From contig URAI01000008.1 of NCBI GenBank assembly GCA_900545725.1, positions 1 to 48,992 of the forward strand: DNA of 48,992 nucleotides. Reading direction: 5' to 3'. The notes under the pieces were generated by a model, which ran no database searches, was not told the origin of the DNA, and worked only from the letters and a program-made list of their open reading frames with translations. Every line of letters begins with the position of its first letter. Position 1 is the stretch's first letter. The position numbers and the translations under genes were made by a program. Below, piece after piece: positions 34,025 to 42,297 of this stretch. The stretch comes from an uncultured Eubacterium sp. Lineage in GTDB: Bacteria; Bacillota; Clostridia; Lachnospirales; Lachnospiraceae.

Positions 34025-35074
34025 TTACAATCCCATAAATGAAATCATGTCCTCAAAACCTTTTTCAATATGCTCCGATAATGTAAGTCCCTTATTATCT
34101 CTTATAAATTCCAAGAACTCTGGCATATCTAACAATATTTTTTGTACAATTTGTTTTTCTTTAATCTGTAAAATTGCATGCATCGGATCTCCTATTTCCT
34201 CTATCTCAATTTCCAATTCTTTATCAACAGAACTCCAATATTTACTATATTTTGCCTGTCCTAACGCAGAGTAGACATCCGCACTAATACCTTCTTGGGG
34301 AATATTTTTATAATATTTTGCATCATCGTCTCCCAATACAATAAAAAGTAGCTTTTTTGAAAAGTAACTATCTTTTACAACTTCCAACATTTCAAACATA
34401 CAATTCCTAGATTTCAAATAATTATCACTTATTATTGTTATTACATAATCGTGTTTCTCGATTGACTGCATAAATCGCTTAAAACTTTCATGATACTCAA
34501 CATCTCTAATATCCCTTGAAATCTTTGCCTTATCACAAATATAAGGTGCAATGTTCTCTTCTAAACAATCCGCAATATCCATATCTTTTTGGCAATATGA
34601 CAAAAAAATAGTTACCACTTTATTTTCTTGATTTTCAGCTACATCTTCACAATCTATAAAACAAAGCTCTATATAGGTTCTGATTGCTACTACAAATGGC
34701 TCTATTGATTTTCTCACAAATGCTTCAATATTATCTGAGAATTTATTACTTCCTGTATATCCCATACACAATCCTATAAGACTTTTAGGTCCATCAAGTA
34801 TATATTGCAACAGTTGATATCCATAACTAACCAATTCTTCTTGTTTCGCTGGAAGCATAAGCACATTTCTCCATCCTTTATCTGCAAAAATTTGTTCAAA
34901 ATCATACTCTTGTGTTTTGCATTCATTTATATAATTCCTAATAATTTCTGTTTCAGATATAAAATCAAAAAATTGTTGAATACAATACATTTCTTCTTGT
35001 GAATTCATTTTTAACATTTGAGAAGACAAAGTTCTATATTGTAAAGATATTTTCTGTATTTCTTTTCTGTTCAT
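34025..35074 (-). CDS. TIR-domain protein, likely defence effector
   Basis: 349 residues from MNRKEIQK; GGGAGG lies 8 nt before the ATG, which overlaps the stop of the upstream zinc-ribbon gene (TAATG), so the two are coupled. Residues 1-150 are an all-helical region. Residues 153 to about 290 form a TIR domain: VTIFLSYCQKDMDIADCLE, ISRDIRDVEYHESFKRFMQSI, YVITIISDNYLKSRNCMFEML and KKLLFIVLGDDD. The Glu in CMFEML (about 228) is at the position of the NADase catalytic Glu of TIR enzymes. A C-terminal helical tail follows. Bacterial TIR proteins usually deplete NAD or make cyclic-ADP-ribose signals upon infection. No ThsA-like gene is nearby, so this is not recognisable Thoeris. Confidence 0.82.
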   Translation of the reverse strand: MNRKEIQKISLQYRTLSSQMLKMNSQEEMYCIQQFFDFISETEIIRNYINECKTQEYDFEQIFADKGWRNVLMLPAKQEELVSYGYQLLQYILDGPKSLIGLCMGYTGSNKFSDNIEAFVRKSIEPFVVAIRTYIELCFIDCEDVAENQENKVVTIFLSYCQKDMDIADCLEENIAPYICDKAKISRDIRDVEYHESFKRFMQSIEKHDYVITIISDNYLKSRNCMFEMLEVVKDSYFSKKLLFIVLGDDDAKYYKNIPQEGISADVYSALGQAKYSKYWSSVDKELEIEIEEIGDPMHAILQIKEKQIVQKILLDMPEFLEFIRDNKGLTLSEHIEKGFEDMISFMGL

Positions 35075-35526
35075 TATTCCATCCTCCCGCATACAGGACA
35101 ATATGTTCCCGTTTCTTTATCCATGTTCGTAACTTTTATATCAATGTTACAACATTTCTTTGCACACTTTGTATAATCATCAGATGGTGTGTACAACTCC
35201 TTCTCATGTTCTCTTTTAGGACTTTTCATAGACATTTTAACAAATCCACTTTTATTGATCTTTTTAATACACTTACCCACTGTCCGTTCTAACTCATCAA
35301 GCATATAATTCATCGCCATCTGCTGTGCTTTTTCCAAAACTTCTGGCACAAAAAATGTATTTATTTTATTAGGTAAACCACATATCGGACAAAAGAAATT
35401 TATATTATCATCACTCTCATATACATCTTGATGTAACATGAATCTATTTTTACAGAAATCACATTCCAGCTCTATAAAATTTTCTTTGTCTAGTGGAACT
35501 GATATCTCCATCAGGGTGTTTCCCAT
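35074..35526 (-). CDS. Double zinc-ribbon protein, first gene of the TIR operon
   Basis: 150 residues from MGNTLMEISV; GGAGG lies 5 nt before this ATG. Two zinc sites: CDFCKNRF with CPICGLPN (about 24-52) and a C-terminal KCAKKCC with YCPVCGRME. The linker is helical with the basic stretch KMSMKSPKREHEKE. Such ribbons bind nucleic acid or protein. It is the first gene after the TGAGACT-rich promoter and its stop overlaps the TIR start, so it may be the sensor/adaptor or regulator of the TIR effector (inference). Confidence 0.75.
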   Translation of the reverse strand: MGNTLMEISVPLDKENFIELECDFCKNRFMLHQDVYESDDNINFFCPICGLPNKINTFFVPEVLEKAQQMAMNYMLDELERTVGKCIKKINKSGFVKMSMKSPKREHEKELYTPSDDYTKCAKKCCNIDIKVTNMDKETGTYCPVCGRME

Positions 35527-35555
35527 ATTTGCCTCCATTTCTGTCGATAGAATCT

Positions 35556-35583
35556 ATCATAATACCTCTTTCATAAGTCTCAA
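35556..35583 (-). promoter_or_regulatory. Promoter of the zinc-ribbon/TIR operon
   Basis: Minus-strand TTGAGA (35578-35583), 16-bp spacer, TATGAT (35556-35561), about 30 bp before the first start codon. The -35 box is itself part of one TGAGACT heptamer, so a heptamer-binding protein should directly affect polymerase access. Confidence 0.6.
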
Positions 35584-35759
35584 GTCAGTCTCAAAATTTC
35601 ATCCACAAAATGAGACTGAGTGAGACTATCTTGAGACTGAGTTTTTCTTACAAATTGAAAAATCATTGATTTTACTGCATTTCTTCGATTTATCCTAGTC
35701 TCATCCAGTATCAAATCTCATGAGACTTTGGTGAGACTATCTTGAGACTTGGTGAGACT
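35576..35759. repeat. Cluster of ten TGAGACT heptamers upstream of the TIR operon
   Basis: TGAGACT occurs at 35611, 35621, 35632, 35721, 35732, 35743 and 35753 (plus strand), and as AGTCTCA at 35576, 35587 and 35697. Steps within groups are 10-11 bp, one helical turn. The groups are separated by an AT-rich stretch (35639-35696), and TCTCATGAGA (35716-35725) is a palindrome. The cluster fills the space between the AlbA_2-HTH regulator stop (35767) and the TIR operon promoter. Confidence 0.9.
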
Positions 35760-35766
35760 AAGTGGG

Positions 35767-37149
35767 TTACAAAGTCCATGTTGATGTCTTTTTATCATAC
35801 ATCGCACCCGTAACTTTTTTAATTTTTGCATAATCCCTGAATACCGTTGCTCTTGATATGTCAAGTTCTGCCATTACCTGCTCAACAGACAAATGAAGAT
35901 TTTCGCATATCATATTGTAAATCTTTTGTTCTCTTTCAGATAATATTTTCTGCTCCCGTGCTTCATCTGCTGCCATTTTATCCAGCGGAATGGTTATTCT
36001 AAATACATCATCCTCAATTAATTCAGGTTTTCCACCATCTGAATAAATCGGTGTATACTTGTACAAGTTTCTCACGCCTGAGCCAATCGTATCTGTTCTA
36101 CCAATGTTAGCAAAAAACTGCTGAATTAACGGATTTTTCGGATATGGTGTGAATTCATCACTCATAATATTTCCGTGTCGTCTTGGAATACACCAGTTTT
36201 CTGTTTTTAGCCAATCTTTTTCAATAATTACCTTTGCCGGAAATGCACTAGAATAATCTCTATGAACAAGTATATTGCCTATAACTTCTCTGGCAATAAT
36301 TCCTCTGATACTTGTATTTACATTATCAATCAGGCAGAACTTATCTGATGTGTGTTTTGCCACAAATTCCATCAAAAGGTCATATGCTTCTATCAGATTT
36401 GTTGTTACCTGTAATCTGTCATCATATCTATCCACATTTTCAACTCTGTAAATTGCATCCGTAATATATCCCGGACAGCAGGAACGAATCACTTCATCTT
36501 TTCCAAACAATAGTACGCCTGCCAGATTATATCCCTGAATACCTGATGAAAAATCTTTTTCCCACAAACCTGCACTTGTAAGTATCTCTTCATCAGACAT
36601 TGTAAGCCACTGATGATCCGGATTTTTACTTTTTGCAAGATTACGCACCTTGTCCATTAAGTCAAGACGCAGATCATCCTTGGTTACATATGGGAAAATC
36701 TTATGTTCCGCATATGTAGTGCTCTTTCTGTTGTACATATTCTGTAACTGAATCGGTGAATCAGTAATATCCATATCACCATCTTCATTTCGGTCATATA
36801 TTCTGTTTCCACACTTTTCCACAGTCGCTGTCGGCGGCACATATACCCATAATAATATCTTTCCTTCATATTCAAAATCCTCAATTGAAAGATATAATGT
36901 TGGCGACATTTTATCCGGATTATTTAGCTGATTCACAAAATTTCTCTTCATATCCTTAACCATATTTTGCTTAACACCTATTGGAGTACCATCATCCTCT
37001 GCCCCCATAATAATATATCCACCATATCGATTGGAAAAGGAACACACCGTTTCATATACATCCTCCTGGATGCCATACTGACAGGATTTGTATTCTACTG
37101 TTATCTTTTCATCTTTTGAAAGCAAATTTCTCATAAATTCACTTGTCAT
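35767..37149 (-). CDS. AlbA_2 / HATPase / winged-helix putative regulator
   Basis: 460 residues from MTSEFMRN; AAGGTG lies 5 nt before the ATG. Residues about 10-130 form an AlbA_2 (Schlafen-type) DNA-binding domain, VEYKSCQYGIQEDVYETVCSF and GGYIIMGAEDDGTPIG. The middle has the RecG-like HATPase_c_4 part, IAREVIGNILVHRDYSSAFP with NPLIQQFFANIGRTDTIGSG. The C-terminus is a winged helix, LSVEQVMAELDISRATVFRDYAKI. Such proteins are common in mobile elements and defence islands as regulators. It lies 43 bp after the SMC-like gene and directly before the heptamer cluster, making it a candidate heptamer-binding protein (inference). Confidence 0.8.
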   Translation of the reverse strand: MTSEFMRNLLSKDEKITVEYKSCQYGIQEDVYETVCSFSNRYGGYIIMGAEDDGTPIGVKQNMVKDMKRNFVNQLNNPDKMSPTLYLSIEDFEYEGKILLWVYVPPTATVEKCGNRIYDRNEDGDMDITDSPIQLQNMYNRKSTTYAEHKIFPYVTKDDLRLDLMDKVRNLAKSKNPDHQWLTMSDEEILTSAGLWEKDFSSGIQGYNLAGVLLFGKDEVIRSCCPGYITDAIYRVENVDRYDDRLQVTTNLIEAYDLLMEFVAKHTSDKFCLIDNVNTSIRGIIAREVIGNILVHRDYSSAFPAKVIIEKDWLKTENWCIPRRHGNIMSDEFTPYPKNPLIQQFFANIGRTDTIGSGVRNLYKYTPIYSDGGKPELIEDDVFRITIPLDKMAADEAREQKILSEREQKIYNMICENLHLSVEQVMAELDISRATVFRDYAKIKKVTGAMYDKKTSTWTL

Positions 37150-37192
37150 TATATCACCTTCCAAATTAACATTTTAGCTTGCACTTTCGATC

Positions 37193-38884
37193 TCAAATAT
37201 CATTTTCCATAAGACTTATAAAAAGACCTTTATAATTATCATAATCCTTCTGATTTAGTAATTGATATTTATCATTTGTAATTTCTATTATCTGTTCAAT
37301 ATTAGCTTCTTTAAATTGATTTCTGTCAAATCCCAAATTCGATATTATCAACTGCGTATCGGTATCAACACTCTCAAACAAATATTTTAACAACTCTATT
37401 CTTTTCTCATTGTCTGTTTCCACATTATTCGGACTATCAAATACTATAGGAAATAAAATCGCATTTGGATTAAACTCCTTCTTTATCCTCAGCAAGTTCA
37501 TGTACCAAATAATTGTCGCAATCGGCTTATTGCTTCCACCTGCTGAAATATTTGATTTTATATCCATTAATTTTTTATCAGAGATCTCCTTCAGTCCAAA
37601 TCTTTGTTTATCTCTGGTCATCAACTCATAGTATCTCTGGTTAACTTGTTTCTTTGAGTCATCAAATTTTTTTCTTCTCCTTTTTTCTTTTTTCAGTTCA
37701 TCTTCATATGCATTTTCTGTTGAAACCAGTTCTCCTATTTCTTTAATCAAAGAATCTCTCATTTCCATATATCCTTTATATTTTAAAACATCACTGATTT
37801 CTTCATTATAAGCTGTAAGTTTTTTTTCGTAATCATTTATCTGTTCCAATTGCTTCTGGTATTTCTTTTCTTCCAATTCGATTTTATGCTCTATGTCCGT
37901 TAATTCTTCTTCAAGACCCGCCTTTAAAAACAGAGCATCCTCTATTGAATTATAGTTATATATACGCATATCAAGATTATCCTCAATCTCTGATTGACAA
38001 TATGGACATTTATGTTTAATTATTGACTTAACATCATCCTCTATCTCTTTGCTATAAGTTAATATTTCATCTATACTACTTAAAACATCTTCTTTTGCAT
38101 TTCGATATTTTATGAGTCTTTTCTTACATTCACTTAATCCTGATACATAACGGGTATACTCCGCTTTATTAAGCTTTAACTCCTGCTCCAATGCCTGAAG
38201 ACTAGTAGAATAGTCGGCATTTTTTACATCTATATTTATTCTTTGAACCATATTCTGATTCAATTCAATTTTCTTGCGAACTTCTTTCATATTACTTTCA
38301 ATTATTTCAATTGACTTTACAAGCAAATAATATTCTTCATTATATACACCAAAATGATAATATAATACCTTATCTTTGTAGTCAGAATATTGTTGTAATG
38401 ATGCAAATGATAAAAACTTACTTCCATCCATACCATCTTGATCAATGAAGTTCAATAAGTAATTGTATGCTGGTGGTGTAACTTCTATTTCCCCGGAAAA
38501 TTTATTTGGTAACATTACTTTAAAATCAAAAAAAACACCCAAAAACTCAGCCAATTCTGCTCTGCTATTTGTTCTAAACAACAGATGTAAATTATCTTTA
38601 CGATATATCTTAAACAATCGCTGATATCTTAATATATAATATTCTTTTGTATCAACAGAAAAATCCAAAATACTTACCTTGTCATTGATATTCCATTTGT
38701 CCTCAAATATACAATCAGCACCAAGCGTATGGTATATGCTTTTCATAATTACAGATTTTCCACGTTTTGTTCCATTATCTTTACTTGACGTAATTACATT
38801 TATTCCGTCAGCAAAAGAAACATACTTCGCCTTTTTTTCTTTTATTGAAAATAGGTACAGTCCATTAACCACTAACTTATGCAT
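37193..38884 (-). CDS. Short SMC/Rad50-like ATPase (LmuB / ABC-three-component type)
   Basis: 563 residues. Walker A-like DNGTKRGKS (36-44), long coiled coil (about 185-290 and 310-410), a zinc-hook motif KCPYCQSE centred on residues 293-296, and Walker B IVFDSPNN near residue 480; the head is split by the coiled coil as in SMC/Rad50. Much shorter than chromosomal SMC (about 1200). It overlaps the 3' end of the nuclease gene by 8 bp, the two-gene layout of Lamassu-like and ABC-three-component defence systems, in which a DNA-sensing ATPase licenses an effector nuclease. No separate middle-component gene is seen. Confidence 0.8.
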   Translation of the reverse strand: MHKLVVNGLYLFSIKEKKAKYVSFADGINVITSSKDNGTKRGKSVIMKSIYHTLGADCIFEDKWNINDKVSILDFSVDTKEYYILRYQRLFKIYRKDNLHLLFRTNSRAELAEFLGVFFDFKVMLPNKFSGEIEVTPPAYNYLLNFIDQDGMDGSKFLSFASLQQYSDYKDKVLYYHFGVYNEEYYLLVKSIEIIESNMKEVRKKIELNQNMVQRINIDVKNADYSTSLQALEQELKLNKAEYTRYVSGLSECKKRLIKYRNAKEDVLSSIDEILTYSKEIEDDVKSIIKHKCPYCQSEIEDNLDMRIYNYNSIEDALFLKAGLEEELTDIEHKIELEEKKYQKQLEQINDYEKKLTAYNEEISDVLKYKGYMEMRDSLIKEIGELVSTENAYEDELKKEKRRRKKFDDSKKQVNQRYYELMTRDKQRFGLKEISDKKLMDIKSNISAGGSNKPIATIIWYMNLLRIKKEFNPNAILFPIVFDSPNNVETDNEKRIELLKYLFESVDTDTQLIISNLGFDRNQFKEANIEQIIEITNDKYQLLNQKDYDNYKGLFISLMENDI

Positions 38885-39935
38885 AATACCCCTCCCTTAC
38901 TCGTACAATTACCATTATGTATAATGAATGCCTTTCTTGAAATGTATATTCGACAGGAAATTCCTTTTTATAAACATTATCCAAAAGCAATATACTATCA
39001 ACAATTTCTCCATCAAACAATTCTAAATTACCAAGTATATATTTCACTATACTCTGTTCTATTTTTATTAATACTTTATTGGTTCTCAATTCCTTTGTAA
39101 CAGCAACCAACGCTGCATTCATTTTTGTACAAACAGAAAATTCAGGATAGATTTCTTTAATTTCTTGCTTTACAATCTGAATTGATTCATCAGAAATATC
39201 TATATGCTTTTCCAGTATCTTTTGAAGTTCATTCCTCGATATTCCCTTTTTCAAAATAACTTCATCATAATTTATACATCTTTGTTCATAACAAGCTTTC
39301 ATTTCAATAGTGTCGGTCATAGTTTGAAACAAAACTTTTGCTCTTTTAGGTTCTTCCCCATACACATCAACAAAAAAATTTATTGTTTTTCCTAATAAAC
39401 TATCATGAGGATTAAATAAATCCATTGAAGTATATAAATAGTAACAATCTGACAAGTCTACTGTTTGGACATTACATTCTTTAATCAGATATTCAGCAAT
39501 TTTTCTTTTTGACACCTCGTCTATTTTATCAAAAGAAATTTCTCTATCTGTAGAATGCGTAACATTGTCAGATGTCTTTAATGGTACATTTACAACAATA
39601 GCCAATTTACTTACAATTCCATCCTCACTATCATCTGCTGTTTTTATTGCATATAATTTACCCAATATGGATTTGCCGCTCTTATCTGGTTTTGCAATTT
39701 TAGTTATAGAATATGGTTTTGCCGCATTGTTTGTTTTTATTTGAAAAAATTCTATTTTTCCATCCAGGTGAGCCTCAATATCGCACACATAGTCAAATAC
39801 CATAAAAAAATCCTGATTCGTTTTATATAATTCAAACATCTTTTCAAGTCCCCACAACATTTCGTTGCGAAAACGATTTTTTGACATAGAGCCTGATAAA
39901 TCATACGGTAATTTTAAATAACTATCCTCTAGCAT
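38877..39935 (-). CDS. Cap4/DUF4297-like nuclease partner of the SMC-like ATPase
   Basis: 352 residues. The N-terminal region has the pattern of the dsDNA nuclease family found in Lamassu and CBASS effectors: RNEMLWGLEKMFEL, DYVCDIEAHL, and FFQIKTNNAAK, giving a D/E...Q-x-K core of the PD-(D/E)XK fold. The C-terminal 150 residues are helical (LQKILEKHIDISDESIQIVKQ) and may contact the ATPase. GGAGG lies 5 nt before the ATG. It overlaps the ATPase gene by 8 bp. The nuclease call rests on motif pattern; the effector role is inference. Confidence 0.68.
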   Translation of the reverse strand: MLEDSYLKLPYDLSGSMSKNRFRNEMLWGLEKMFELYKTNQDFFMVFDYVCDIEAHLDGKIEFFQIKTNNAAKPYSITKIAKPDKSGKSILGKLYAIKTADDSEDGIVSKLAIVVNVPLKTSDNVTHSTDREISFDKIDEVSKRKIAEYLIKECNVQTVDLSDCYYLYTSMDLFNPHDSLLGKTINFFVDVYGEEPKRAKVLFQTMTDTIEMKACYEQRCINYDEVILKKGISRNELQKILEKHIDISDESIQIVKQEIKEIYPEFSVCTKMNAALVAVTKELRTNKVLIKIEQSIVKYILGNLELFDGEIVDSILLLDNVYKKEFPVEYTFQERHSLYIMVIVRVREGYYA

Positions 39936-40089
39936 CGGTACCTCCCTGAATTAATCCTTCAACACAATTTTTCCTTTTAAAATGTTGCTTGCATTTGTGA
40001 CAAAAAATCCCTCTCAAACTTCATTTTGTGAGCAAGAGTAATTTTCTATATTGTCCAAACATAAGATTCACCATATAAAACCAACTAGC

Positions 40090-42297
40090 CTACAACATCT
40101 CCTCCAACGGTCTCCACCGCTCATCAGACATATCATCTACAAATTCCGTATTATTGATATACAGCTCATCATCAATATCCCGCACAAATCCCCAGTGCAT
40201 GTTATATTTTTTTGCATACTCTTTAAATGCATTAAATTTGTTACCTATCTGTAAATCTATATTTTTACTGTGACCGGAAGCTTCTCCTCCCTTTGTTTCG
40301 ATAATCCAATCTGTACCATCTTTCAAGTGAATAATGTAATCCGGATAAAATAGCCATTGCTTTAAAAAAGCATCCGTATACACGATAGAAAGATATTGCT
40401 GACCAGTATCACCGTTTTTATAAACCCATTCTACTGAATCATTTTTCTCACAGTAACGCTCGAATAATCTTTCCGGATGACTTCTTGTCTTATCCGTAAT
40501 AAATTCATTCGTGTACTCTTTGTATGCATTCATACGCAGTAATTGACGATTCTTTACTTCACTAAACTTATATATTTCCATTTCCGGAATGTGGAACTCG
40601 GAAGTTTTTGGATGAAGTGTAAAAGACATCTGTTTACCACCCATTTGAGCTGTTACATTCTTAAAGTCCATCTTAAGCTGCTTTACATTATTAATGACAA
40701 ATGCATAAAAATCCGAGTTTTCTAATTCGATGAACTTATACTTTCTCTTTTTCCCTTTACAAAACATTCTTCTTAGAATATTCTTTACCTTCTGAGATTG
40801 CATACCAGTAACCTTTTTAATCTCATCAACAGAGTGTAACAGGTAAATACCATGTGTATGTGTATTCACGGTTGTCTTAATTTTGATTTTGTCATCAGAA
40901 TCACTTCGTGCAAGATCTTCTGTTGTTCTAAATATTCCCTGAAGAATTTTATTATCAATTTCATGGCTAAAGTTGTAACCACCCGCTTCAAGATTTTCCT
41001 GATTTACCTTCTTATCAGAACCCAAATGATACTTTTCCTTGAAATAAGCATATACCTTTTCTAACGTTTCACGTTCTCCAAGACCATCGAAATCCAAATC
41101 TCGCATTTCCTTGGTGAGAGTAAAGTCTTTTGCTTCATCCCGAAGGAACAACCTACGTACCTGATATGCTTTATCAAGTGCAGACAACAATCCCATCTTG
41201 TATTGCGTATCTAATGTATAGATATAACAATAATCCAGAATATTAAGCCCATAATGTTTGCCTTCCGGCATTCGACGGATTCTACCTATCGTTTGAATCT
41301 GAAAGTCCTCACTACCTCCTTCTCGTAATTTCACGAGAATCTTTGCTCTTGGACAATCCCATCCAGTAGATATTGCCTGCTTCATTAACAGAAATGCAGG
41401 TGAACCATCCAACTTAGTCAAATCATCACTGACAATCTTTTCATCACTCATCCAGATATTGACCATACCATTATCGTAGGTATATCCCATGCTAGCCAGC
41501 TTTTCTTCCACTGCTTTAATTGTTTCCGGCTGTCCCATAGGAAACTGTATCAATACAAGCGGTCTTACATTGACTTCTAATCGATTATATGCCTCCGCAA
41601 TCTCTTTTCGTTTATCGTCCGCCAAATCTAGTAAATACTCATAATCATTCAAGATTTCTTTTCGCTCATCCACACCCTCATTGACATAAATTGCTCTGGT
41701 TATCAAACCTGCAGCAATAACATCTTCTTCACTAATTTCATAGTATTCCTGATGCGGGACTTTATTTGCGGTAGCAGAAACACGAATAATGTTCTTAGCA
41801 GCAAATGCACTGATTACATCATCTGCCTTTTTCGTATTATTCAGGTGTTCTTCATCGATAATCACTACAAATTCCGTTCCATCTTTGTGGGCTTCTGCAA
41901 TCTTTTCAAAAAGATTAGACCTTTCGCTATCCTTTAATGCAGTATTTCCTTTTTTCGTAACAAGCTCCCAGTTGATAAAAGTAACACTTCCCGGTTCAAA
42001 TCCTACCATCATAGAATACATAAGATTTCTTGTATCTATATGTGGTGCCAACTGTTCCATTCTCTCTTTGCTCTGTTCCTCAAGATTTCCTTTTCCCGGA
42101 CACAACCATACAAAGGCTGTATTTTTGCTTGTGTTTTTAAGGAACTCATCTACATATTTGATAAGAATGATTGTTTTTCCCGCACCGGTTGGTGCCTTCA
42201 CGGTAATAACCTGTTTACTGCTGGTTTCAACAGTTTTATCTATCAGGTATTCCACGCATTGCGTCTGAAACTCATAATCTTTTATTTTTCCTACCAT
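40090..42297 (-). CDS. res: Type III restriction endonuclease, Res subunit
   Basis: 735 residues. SF2 helicase motifs in order: KAPTGAGKTIILIKY (I), VVIIDEEHLNN (II), VSATANKV (III), QTIGRIRRMPEGKH (VI). The C-terminal nuclease shows YPDYIIHLKDG then WIIETKGGE, the PD-(D/E)XK core of Res proteins. Shorter than EcoP15I Res (about 970), with reduced spacer regions. It overlaps the Mod gene by 7 bp. Cleavage would need unmodified head-to-head sites. The 154-bp gap after it (39936-40089) holds no recognisable gene or strong terminator. Confidence 0.92.
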   Translation of the reverse strand: MVGKIKDYEFQTQCVEYLIDKTVETSSKQVITVKAPTGAGKTIILIKYVDEFLKNTSKNTAFVWLCPGKGNLEEQSKERMEQLAPHIDTRNLMYSMMVGFEPGSVTFINWELVTKKGNTALKDSERSNLFEKIAEAHKDGTEFVVIIDEEHLNNTKKADDVISAFAAKNIIRVSATANKVPHQEYYEISEEDVIAAGLITRAIYVNEGVDERKEILNDYEYLLDLADDKRKEIAEAYNRLEVNVRPLVLIQFPMGQPETIKAVEEKLASMGYTYDNGMVNIWMSDEKIVSDDLTKLDGSPAFLLMKQAISTGWDCPRAKILVKLREGGSEDFQIQTIGRIRRMPEGKHYGLNILDYCYIYTLDTQYKMGLLSALDKAYQVRRLFLRDEAKDFTLTKEMRDLDFDGLGERETLEKVYAYFKEKYHLGSDKKVNQENLEAGGYNFSHEIDNKILQGIFRTTEDLARSDSDDKIKIKTTVNTHTHGIYLLHSVDEIKKVTGMQSQKVKNILRRMFCKGKKRKYKFIELENSDFYAFVINNVKQLKMDFKNVTAQMGGKQMSFTLHPKTSEFHIPEMEIYKFSEVKNRQLLRMNAYKEYTNEFITDKTRSHPERLFERYCEKNDSVEWVYKNGDTGQQYLSIVYTDAFLKQWLFYPDYIIHLKDGTDWIIETKGGEASGHSKNIDLQIGNKFNAFKEYAKKYNMHWGFVRDIDDELYINNTEFVDDMSDERWRPLEEML

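Noticed and set aside
33283..35526. Thoeris assignment for the TIR operon
   Set aside because: No ThsA-like (SIR2/Macro/SLOG) gene is present and the TIR protein has a different, longer architecture.
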